Below, in pieces: positions 7,060 through 12,243 of a stretch of 12,243 bases of DNA. A model generated the notes under the pieces. That model was not told where the DNA came from and made no database searches. It was given only the letters and a program-made list of their open reading frames with translations. The number at the start of each line of letters is the position of its first letter. The stretch's first letter is position 1. The stretch comes from Avoscillospira sp945864925. GTDB lineage: Bacteria; Bacillota; Clostridia; Oscillospirales; Oscillospiraceae. A program made the translations under genes and the position numbers. The DNA lies in assembly GCA_945830595.1 (NCBI GenBank), contig CALZZH010000058.1, positions 1 through 12,243 of the forward strand, written 5' to 3'.

Positions 7060-7241
7060 AAAAAAAGAAAAGAGGGGAAAAATGAAAAAGACAATCGCTT
7101 CTGACACTCTTAGTATAGCCGGAGGATATTAAATATCTTAGTGCGAAGTTATGAAATATTTATTAAATCTTCTGGAATTATGTCAATCTGTGTCCCGGCC
7201 TGCGTTCATAAAAATATAACAAGTTCCGCCGGGGAAGCCTA

Positions 7242-7270
7242 TTGACAATCCAAAGAAAAAGGATTACACT
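7242..7270 (+). promoter_or_regulatory. Vegetative (sigma-A) promoter of clpB
   Basis: A perfect -35 TTGACA (7242-7247) and a -10 TACACT (7265-7270) are separated by the optimal 17 bp. Transcription should start near 7277, just before the CIRCE element. This is the usual layout of an HrcA-repressed class I heat-shock gene. Confidence 0.9.
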
Positions 7271-7284
7271 GAGGACAAATGAGA

Positions 7285-7311
7285 TTAGCACTCGAATGAG
7301 AAGAGTGCTAA
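7285..7311. promoter_or_regulatory. CIRCE operator (HrcA binding site)
   Basis: TTAGCACTC (7285-7293), a 9-nt spacer and GAGTGCTAA (7303-7311) match the CIRCE consensus at all 18 arm positions. CIRCE is bound by the HrcA repressor, which loses activity on heat shock when GroE is titrated. It lies about 8 nt downstream of the predicted start of transcription and 28 nt before the clpB start codon, and so would be in the 5' UTR of the mRNA as well. Confidence 0.98.
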
Positions 7312-7339
7312 AAGTTGCGCACACACTGGAGGTGCAGTT

Positions 7340-9940
7340 ATGAACGCACAAAAATATACCCAGAAGTCCCTGGCGGCCATCCAGGCGGCCCAGGAACTGA
7401 CGATTCAGAATGAAAACCAGCAGATTGAGCAGATTCACATCCTGTCGGCCCTGCTGCGGCAGGACGACGGCCTGGTGCCGGCCCTGCTCAAGCGCATGGG
7501 CATCACCGTGGAAAGCCTGGATGCTGCGGTGAATCAGGAACTGGCCAAGCTGCCCCGGGTCACCGGCTCCGGCCGGGAGGCTGGGAAATATTATATTGCC
7601 CGCACCGTGGATGACATGCTCAATAAGGCCGAGGAAATCGCGGATTCCATGAAGGACGAATATGTCTCCGTGGAGCATCTGCTGCTGGCCCTGATTGAGA
7701 CGGCGGACAGCACCATCAAAAATCTGTTCCGCACCTACAATATTACCAAGGAGGGCTGCCTGCAGACCCTGCAGACCATCCGCGGCTCCCAGCGGGTCAC
7801 CACGGACAACCCCGAGACCACCTACGAGGCCCTGGAGAAATTCGGCACCGACCTGGTGAAGCGGGCCAGGGAGAAAAAAATGGACCCGGTCATCGGCCGG
7901 GATGAAGAAATCCGCAATGTCATCCGCATTCTGTCCCGCAAGACCAAGAACAACCCCGTGCTCATTGGTGAGCCCGGCGTGGGCAAAACCGCCATCGCCG
8001 AGGGCCTGGCCCAGCGAATTGTCAAGGGCGACGTGCCCAAGAGTCTCCAGGACAAGACCATCTTCTCCCTGGATATGGGCGCCCTGATCGCCGGTGCCAA
8101 GTACCGGGGTGAGTTCGAAGAGCGCCTGAAGGCGGTTCTCAACGAGGTCAAGAAGTCTGAGGGCCGCATTATCCTGTTTATCGATGAGCTGCACACCATT
8201 GTGGGCGCCGGCAAGACCGAGGGTTCCATGGACGCCGGCAACCTGCTGAAGCCCATGCTGGCCCGGGGCGAGCTGCACTGCATTGGCGCCACCACTCTGG
8301 ACGAGTACCGGCAGTATATTGAGAAGGACCCGGCTTTGGAGCGCCGGTTCCAGACGGTCCTGGTCAATGAGCCCACGGTGGAGGATACCATCGCCATCCT
8401 GAGAGGTCTGGAGGAGCGCTATGAGGTGTTCCACGGCGTGAAGATCACCGACCCGGCCATCATTGCCGCCGCGACCCTGTCCAACCGTTATATCACCGAC
8501 CGGTTCCTGCCGGACAAGGCCATTGACCTGATCGATGAGGCCTGCGCCATGATCCGCACGGAGATGGACTCCATGCCCACGGAGCTGGACGTCATCCGCC
8601 GGAAGATCATCCAGATGGAGATCGAGGAAGTGGCTCTGAAAAACGAGGACGACGAGCTCTCCAAGGCCCGGCTGGCGGAGCTGCAGAAGGAGCTGGCGGA
8701 GGCCCGGGACAAGTTCAACTCCATGAAGGCCAAGTGGGAGAACGAAAAGGCCGCCATCGGCAAGGTGCAGACCCTGCGGGAGCAGATCGAGCAGCTGAAT
8801 GCCGACATTGAGCGGGCCCAGGAGGCCGGCGACTACGAAAAGGCTGCCAAGCTGAAATACGGAACCCTGCCGGAGACCCAGAAACAGCTGGCCCAGGAGG
8901 AAAAGCTGGCCCAGGACGCCCAGGAGAGCAGTCTCCTGCGGAACAAGGTCACGGAAGAGGAGATTGCCAAAATCATCGAGCGCTGGACGGGCATTCCCGT
9001 GGCCCGGCTGGTGGAAGGGGAGCGGGAGAAGCTCCTGCACCTGGATGAGGCGCTGCATCAGCGGGTGGTGGGCCAGGATGAGGCCGTGACCTCTGTCACC
9101 GAGGCCATTCTCCGCAGCCGTGCCGGTATCCAGGATCCCAACCGGCCCATTGGCTCCTTCCTGTTCCTGGGTCCCACGGGCGTGGGCAAGACGGAACTGG
9201 CCAAGGCCCTGGCCGAGAACCTGTTCGACGATGAAAAGAACCTGGTGCGGATCGATATGACCGAGTATATGGAGAAGTTCTCCGTGTCCCGGCTCATCGG
9301 CGCGCCTCCCGGATATGTGGGTTATGAGGAGGGCGGCCAGCTGACGGAAGCTGTCCGGCGTAAGCCCTATTCCGTCATCCTCTTTGACGAGGTGGAAAAG
9401 GCCCATCCCGATGTGTTCAATATCCTGCTGCAGGTTCTGGACGACGGCCGGATCACCGATTCCCAGGGCCGCACGGTGGACTTCAAGAACACCATTATCA
9501 TCCTGACCTCCAACCTGGGCAGCCAATACCTGCTGGACGGCATCGGCCCCGACGGGTCCATCACCCAGGAGGCCCGGGAGCAGGTGGAGCAGCTGCTGCA
9601 CCGCAGCTTCCGCCCCGAGTTCCTGAACCGTCTGGACGAGATTGTGTTCTATAAGCCTCTGACCAAGGGCAACATCACCAAGATCATCGACCTGCAGATC
9701 AATGACCTGAACAAGCGCCTGGCGGATAAGCAGCTGCGCTGCGAGGTGTCCGAGGAGGCCAAGCAATTCATCATTGACGCGGCTTACGACCCGCAGTTCG
9801 GCGCGCGGCCTCTGCGCCGCTATGTCCAGCACACGGTGGAAACCCTGCTGGCGAGGAAGATCCTCAAGGGCGACATCCTCCCCGGCGCCATCCTGGCGGT
9901 GGAAGTCCGGGACGGCGAGCTGGCCATCGAGAGCAAATAA
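7340..9940 (+). CDS. clpB: ATP-dependent chaperone ClpB (Hsp100 disaggregase)
   Basis: ClpB is a hexameric AAA+ disaggregase that threads aggregated proteins through its central pore, working with DnaK. The 866-residue protein is full length and intact. The N-terminal substrate domain covers about 1-145. NBD1 has Walker A GEPGVGKT at 210-217, pore-loop KYRGEFE at 254-260, Walker B IILFIDELHT at 277-286 and arginine-finger segment ALERRF at 332-337. A charged coiled-coil middle domain (about 410-530) distinguishes ClpB from ClpA and ClpC. NBD2 has Walker A GPTGVGKT at 611-618, pore-loop GYVGYEEGG at 658-666, Walker B VILFDEVEKAHP at 679-690 and sensor-2 GARPLRR at 821-827. I see no ClpP-binding IGF/IGL loop of the ClpA or ClpX kind. 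GGAGGT at 7328-7333, 6 nt before ATG 7340, fixes the start. A sigma-A promoter and CIRCE directly upstream show HrcA control. It is a single-gene unit. Confidence 0.98.
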   Translation: MNAQKYTQKSLAAIQAAQELTIQNENQQIEQIHILSALLRQDDGLVPALLKRMGITVESLDAAVNQELAKLPRVTGSGREAGKYYIARTVDDMLNKAEEIADSMKDEYVSVEHLLLALIETADSTIKNLFRTYNITKEGCLQTLQTIRGSQRVTTDNPETTYEALEKFGTDLVKRAREKKMDPVIGRDEEIRNVIRILSRKTKNNPVLIGEPGVGKTAIAEGLAQRIVKGDVPKSLQDKTIFSLDMGALIAGAKYRGEFEERLKAVLNEVKKSEGRIILFIDELHTIVGAGKTEGSMDAGNLLKPMLARGELHCIGATTLDEYRQYIEKDPALERRFQTVLVNEPTVEDTIAILRGLEERYEVFHGVKITDPAIIAAATLSNRYITDRFLPDKAIDLIDEACAMIRTEMDSMPTELDVIRRKIIQMEIEEVALKNEDDELSKARLAELQKELAEARDKFNSMKAKWENEKAAIGKVQTLREQIEQLNADIERAQEAGDYEKAAKLKYGTLPETQKQLAQEEKLAQDAQESSLLRNKVTEEEIAKIIERWTGIPVARLVEGEREKLLHLDEALHQRVVGQDEAVTSVTEAILRSRAGIQDPNRPIGSFLFLGPTGVGKTELAKALAENLFDDEKNLVRIDMTEYMEKFSVSRLIGAPPGYVGYEEGGQLTEAVRRKPYSVILFDEVEKAHPDVFNILLQVLDDGRITDSQGRTVDFKNTIIILTSNLGSQYLLDGIGPDGSITQEAREQVEQLLHRSFRPEFLNRLDEIVFYKPLTKGNITKIIDLQINDLNKRLADKQLRCEVSEEAKQFIIDAAYDPQFGARPLRRYVQHTVETLLARKILKGDILPGAILAVEVRDGELAIESK

Positions 9941-9948
9941 CCGAAAAA

Positions 9949-9973
9949 GCGTGCTTGCCTGCCAAAAGCACGC
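9949..9973. repeat. Small hairpin just after clpB
   Basis: GCGTGCTT (9949-9956) pairs perfectly with AAGCACGC (9966-9973) around a 9-nt loop, 9 nt past the clpB stop. On the + strand no T-tract follows (GATGATGC), so it is a weak terminator for clpB. On the - strand it would be followed by TTTTT. It may protect the clpB mRNA 3' end or be the remnant of a terminator. Confidence 0.5.
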
Positions 9974-9999
9974 GATGATGCACAATCACAGACCGCACC

Positions 10000-10151
10000 C
10001 AATGCCTCCCCTACAATAGGGGAGGTGCTGAGCGATAGCGAAGCGGAGGGGTGTCAAGCTACCAAATATCCCTGCAGTTGCATGCAAGGAACGGCAGTTT
10101 GACACCCCTCAGGCCCTTCGGGCCAGCTCCCCTGTTGTAGGGGAGCCATGG
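10000..10151. mobile_element. MITE-like imperfect inverted-repeat element, about 150 bp, non-coding
   Basis: The outer 25 bp at 10000-10024 and the reverse complement of 10127-10151 match at 22 of 25 positions. Each outer arm also folds on itself: 10005-10012 with 10018-10025, and 10126-10133 with 10139-10146, both 8 bp with a 5-nt loop. An inner perfect 12-bp inverted repeat pairs GAGGGGTGTCAA (10046-10057) with TTGACACCCCTC (10099-10110). A further hairpin GGCCC-TTC-GGGCC sits at 10112-10124, and a TTGCATGCAA palindrome lies in the centre (10078-10087). There is no coding capacity. Nested inverted arms of this size resemble miniature inverted-repeat elements or dispersed intergenic repeats of gut Clostridia. 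I could not identify a target-site duplication, so exact ends and a mobile origin are inferred. Confidence 0.65.
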
Positions 10152-10167
10152 CGCGGTCATTGTCTGT

Positions 10168-10203
10168 GCCTGCCGTGGTTTTTGCGGCAGGCTATTTTTA
10201 TTT
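10168..10203 (+). terminator. Intrinsic terminator, probably of clpB
   Basis: GCCTGCCG (10168-10175) pairs perfectly with CGGCAGGC (10185-10192) around a 9-nt loop and is followed by the T-rich tract TATTTTTATTT (10193-10203). It is a textbook rho-independent terminator on the + strand. It lies 228 nt after the clpB stop, with the inverted-repeat element between, and insulates the downstream TetR operon. Confidence 0.88.
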
Positions 10204-10211
10204 CTGGGGTC

Positions 10212-10251
10212 TTCTCAAAAACGGTCAACGGCGCTAGAATGAGATTGACCG
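10212..10251 (+). promoter_or_regulatory. Promoter and operator-like inverted repeat of the TetR/ABC operon
   Basis: TTCTCA (10212-10217) and TAGAAT (10235-10240) with a 17-bp spacer form a plausible sigma-A promoter, starting transcription near 10247. CGGTCAA (10222-10228) and TTGACCG (10245-10251) are perfect 7-bp inverted half-sites separated by 16 bp. They bracket the -10 box, so a bound dimer would block polymerase. This is the expected place for the operator of an autoregulating TetR-type repressor. Ribosome site GGAGGA follows at 10263-10268. Confidence 0.6.
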
Positions 10252-10274
10252 AAGCGGTTTATGGAGGAATGCCG

Positions 10275-10889
10275 ATGAATGAGAAGTTTTTTTCCCTGCC
10301 CCAGGAGAAGCAGCAGGCCATTCTCAATGGAGGCTACCGGGTCTTTTCCCAGAACTCCTACCGGAAGAGCCCCGTCAGCGAAATTGCCGCCGAGGCCGGC
10401 ATCAGCAAATCTCTGCTGTTCCACTATTTCCGCAATAAGAAGGAGCTCTACCTGTATCTGTGGGAGCATTGCGCGGAAATCACCATCCAGACGCTGCGGC
10501 AATATGGCTGCTATGAAAAATCGGATTTGTTCGAGACGATGTGCAGCGGTCTGAAAGCGAAAGTGCAGATCATGCGGCAGTATCCCTATCTGGGCGCTTT
10601 TGTCCTGAAGGCCTACTACGAGCAGGACCCGGAGATTGCCCCGGCCATTCAGGCCAGCTATCAGAAGCATGTGGATTTTAAAACCAACGCCGCCCTGCTG
10701 AAGCTGGATCCGTCCCGGTTCAGAGAGGGGCTGGATCTGCAGATGATGTGCCGGGAGATGTATTGGGCTTCTGTGGGGTATCTCTGGGAAAATATCCAGG
10801 GCCGGGAGCTGGACCTGGACCAGATGGAGCAGAATTTTACCGAATTGATTGAATTCTGGAAAGAAATCTACCTGAGAAAAGAGGAATGA
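10275..10889 (+). CDS. TetR/AcrR family transcriptional regulator
   Basis: This 204-residue protein is a dimeric TetR-type repressor that probably controls the exporter genes behind it. The N-terminal helix-turn-helix spans about 12-55, with VSEIAAEAGISKSLLFHYF (34-52) as the turn and recognition helix and FRNKKELYLYLW starting helix 4. The rest is the all-helical ligand and dimer domain, too variable to name a ligand. ATG 10275 is chosen because GGAGGA (10263-10268) is 6 nt upstream; ATG 10269 directly abuts that site. The stop overlaps or nearly overlaps the ABC ATPase start. The inverted repeat CGGTCAA/TTGACCG across its own -10 box suggests autoregulation, relieved by a compound that the exporter may remove. 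Confidence 0.92.
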   Translation: MNEKFFSLPQEKQQAILNGGYRVFSQNSYRKSPVSEIAAEAGISKSLLFHYFRNKKELYLYLWEHCAEITIQTLRQYGCYEKSDLFETMCSGLKAKVQIMRQYPYLGAFVLKAYYEQDPEIAPAIQASYQKHVDFKTNAALLKLDPSRFREGLDLQMMCREMYWASVGYLWENIQGRELDLDQMEQNFTELIEFWKEIYLRKEE

Positions 10890-10891
10890 GA

Positions 10892-11773
10892 ATGAATGCC
10901 ATTGAAACTGTGGGCCTGACCAAGTATTACGGCAAGGCCCGGGGCATTGTGGAGCTGAACCTGGCTGTAGAGCAGGGCGAATTCTTCGGTTTCATCGGCC
11001 CCAACGGCGCGGGAAAAAGTACCACCATCCGCACCCTGCTGGGACTGATTCATCCCAGCGGCGGCCGGGCGTCCCTGCTGGGAATGGACATCGGCGCGCC
11101 GAAAAAAGATCTGCTGGCCCGGGTGGGCTATCTGCCCTCCGAGGCGGTGTTCTACCAGGGCATGCGGGTGCGGGAGGTCCTGAAGCTCTCGGCGCAGCTG
11201 CGCGGCCGCGATTGTACGGCCCGGGCCGGGGAGCTGTGTGAGTGGCTCCAGCTGGATAGGGAGAAAAAGGTGGAGGAACTGTCCTTCGGCAACCGGAAAA
11301 AGGTGGGGATCGTCTGCGCCCTGCAGCATGATCCGGATCTGCTGATTCTCGATGAGCCCACCAGCGGCCTGGATCCTCTGATGCAGCGGGAATTCTTTGC
11401 CATCCTGCGGGAGCGGAACCGCCAGGGGGCCACAGTCTTTCTGTCGTCCCATGTGCTGTCGGAAATTCAGCGCAACTGTACCCGGGCGGCCATCATCCGG
11501 GAGGGGCGGCTCATTGCCTGCGGCCCGGTGGAGGATCTGACCCGAACCAGCGCCAAGCGGGTGGCGGTCCACGGTACCGTGGAACTGGAGGGCCTGGAGG
11601 GCGTCCGGGATCTGCGGCAGCTGGACGGCGGCGTCAGCTTCCTCTATGGCGGCGCCCTGGACAAGCTGCTGGATCGGTTGGCTCGGGGAAGCGTCAGCGA
11701 TCTGTCCGTGGCCGAGCCGGATCTGGAGGAAGTATTTCTCCACTATTATCAGGAGGGAGGCGGGGCACAATGA
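10892..11773 (+). CDS. ABC transporter ATP-binding protein, exporter type (DrrA/BcrA-like)
   Basis: This is the cytoplasmic ATPase of a two-gene ABC-2 exporter. From ATG 10892 it has 293 residues: Walker A GPNGAGKST at 36-44, an unusual signature segment ELSFGNRKK (129-137) in place of LSGGQ, Walker B LLILDEPTSGLD at 150-161, and the switch His in SSHVLSE at 184-190. A C-terminal extension of about 80 residues is usual for BcrA/NatA/DrrA-like ATPases. Two starts are possible: ATG 10886, which overlaps the regulator stop as ATGA, or ATG 10892. I prefer 10892 because GAGG at 10881-10884 is then 7 nt away rather than 1. Its own stop overlaps the permease start as ATGA, so the two are translationally coupled. 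The substrate may be a drug, peptide or lipid-like compound. Confidence 0.94.
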   Translation: MNAIETVGLTKYYGKARGIVELNLAVEQGEFFGFIGPNGAGKSTTIRTLLGLIHPSGGRASLLGMDIGAPKKDLLARVGYLPSEAVFYQGMRVREVLKLSAQLRGRDCTARAGELCEWLQLDREKKVEELSFGNRKKVGIVCALQHDPDLLILDEPTSGLDPLMQREFFAILRERNRQGATVFLSSHVLSEIQRNCTRAAIIREGRLIACGPVEDLTRTSAKRVAVHGTVELEGLEGVRDLRQLDGGVSFLYGGALDKLLDRLARGSVSDLSVAEPDLEEVFLHYYQEGGGAQ

Positions 11774-12216
11774 CCCTGGTGAATCATGAATTGCGGCGGG
11801 GCAGAACGGCGCTGCTTGTCTGGACGGCGTCCATCGGCTTTCTGATGGCCGTGTGTATTTTCCTGTTCCCGGAGATGAAGGGAGAAATGGACGGCGTCAG
11901 CGAGATGTTCGCCTCCATGGGCAGCTTTACCCAGGCCTTCGGCATGGACCGGCTGAGCTTCGGCACCCTGACCGGCTTTTACGCCATTGAGTGCGGCAAT
12001 ATTCTGGGCCTGGGCGGCGCGTTCTTTGCGGCCCTGGTGGCCATCCAGAGTCTGGCCGGGGAGGAGAAGGACCATACGGCGGAGTTCCTGCTGACGCACC
12101 CCATCGCCCGGAGCCGGATTGTGGCAGAGAAACTCCTGGCGGTTGTGCTGCAGATTGTGCTGCTGAATTTGGTGATTTTGCTGATCTCCCTGGGCTCCGT
12201 GGCAGCCATCGGAGAG
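11770..12216 (+). CDS. ABC-2 type transporter permease, 3'-truncated by the contig end
   Basis: This is the membrane partner of the preceding ATPase. Only the first 149 codons are native; the frame runs on without a stop into the adapter at 12217. ATG 11770 overlaps the ATPase stop as ATGA. Hydrophobic segments are visible at about residues 13-33, 75-96 and 122-146. The segment between the last two, GEEKDHTAEFLLTHPIARSR (97-116), fits the cytoplasmic loop of ABC-2 permeases, which usually reads E-x-x-x-x-T-x-E-x-L-L-x-x-P-x-x-R. A complete protein of this type has about 250-280 residues and six helices, so roughly half is missing. With the ATPase it would form an exporter; whether a second permease follows is unknown. 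Confidence 0.88.
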
Positions 12217-12243
12217 CTGTCTCTTATACACATCTCCGAGCCC
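12217..12243 (-). other. Residual Nextera i7-side sequencing adapter (not genomic)
   Basis: CTGTCTCTTATACACATCT (12217-12235) is the reverse complement of the Tn5 mosaic end, and CCGAGCCC (12236-12243) is the start of the Nextera read-2 adapter. Native DNA therefore ends at 12216. Read on the - strand, the adapter supplies false start codons giving proteins that begin MCIRDS or MYKRQL. Confidence 0.98.

Larger units (their letters stand above)
6872..7339. other. 468-bp AT-rich divergent intergenic region between the MATE gene and clpB
   Basis: From left to right it holds the MATE promoter on the - strand (6913-6940), a 36-bp palindrome (6956-6991), a terminator-like hairpin (7021-7059), an unassigned AT-rich stretch (about 7060-7240) containing the palindrome GATATTAAATATC at 7125-7137, then the clpB promoter (7242-7270), CIRCE (7285-7311) and the clpB ribosome site. 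A 16-codon frame (7082-7132, +) preceded by GAGGGG is the only small reading frame with a plausible ribosome site. I do not see a tRNA or a riboswitch I recognise. Confidence 0.6.
9941..10274. other. 334-bp intergenic region between clpB and the TetR-type gene
   Basis: It contains, in order, a small hairpin (9949-9973), a MITE-like inverted-repeat element (about 10000-10151), a strong intrinsic terminator (10168-10203), and the promoter, operator-like repeat and ribosome site of the next gene (10212-10268). No convincing coding frame lies in it. Confidence 0.75.

Noticed and set aside
7178..9985. Very long open frame (935 codons) antisense to clpB
   Set aside because: The protein lacks recognisable domains and is rich in Leu, Gly, Gln and His, as expected from reading GC-rich codons backwards. 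clpB is a complete, well-known gene with promoter and ribosome site on the other strand.
10000..10151. CRISPR array or tandem repeat
   Set aside because: The repeats are inverted, not direct, and there are no regularly spaced identical units.
11749..12233. Frames on the - strand beginning MYKRQL and MCIRDS at the right end
   Set aside because: Their start codons lie in the Nextera adapter. These N-termini are the translated mosaic end, and the rest is antisense to the ABC permease and ATPase genes.

Overview
The window is one contig from a Nextera-tagmented Illumina library, almost certainly metagenomic. It still carries adapter sequence at both ends (1-44 and 12217-12243), so the native DNA is 45-12216. 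Evidence for a Gram-positive Firmicute of class Clostridia includes a perfect CIRCE operator, strong GGAGG-type ribosome binding sites, a lipobox binding protein, and a GC-rich codon style. A gut Oscillospiraceae-like anaerobe is my best guess, but there is no rRNA or other marker here to prove it. TGA is a normal stop codon throughout.

Layout, left to right. (1) A 5'-truncated solute-binding lipoprotein of an ABC importer (46-1560, +), with one in-frame TGA in its linker. It is followed 49 nt later by an ADP-ribosylglycohydrolase family protein (1610-2602, +). (2) A strong hairpin (2609-2650), then the citrate lyase core genes citD, citE and citF (2675-5434, +). These are tightly packed and end at a bidirectional terminator (5439-5476). 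(3) A convergent MATE family efflux pump (5486-6871, -), with its own promoter and an upstream 36-bp palindrome. (4) A 468-bp AT-rich intergenic region that also holds an orphan terminator-like hairpin. (5) clpB (7340-9940, +), driven by a near-consensus vegetative promoter immediately followed by CIRCE. (6) A 334-bp intergenic region with a MITE-like imperfect inverted repeat lying between clpB and its probable terminator. (7) A TetR-type regulator, an ABC exporter ATPase and a truncated ABC-2 permease (10275-12216, +). They overlap or nearly overlap, behind a promoter whose -10 is bracketed by an inverted repeat that is probably the regulator's own operator.

How the genes work together. CitD, CitE and CitF form the citrate lyase complex, which splits citrate into acetate and oxaloacetate in fermentation. 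The genes for acetylating and building its prosthetic group (citC, citX, citG) and a citrate carrier are not in the window. ClpB is the HrcA-controlled disaggregase. The TetR/ABC cassette looks like a self-contained, autoregulated export system. No wholly new system is evident. The most interesting leads are the ADP-ribosylglycohydrolase beside citD, whose known bond chemistry resembles a bond in the CitD prosthetic group, the hairpin between the two, and the unexplained palindrome and orphan hairpin upstream of the MATE gene.
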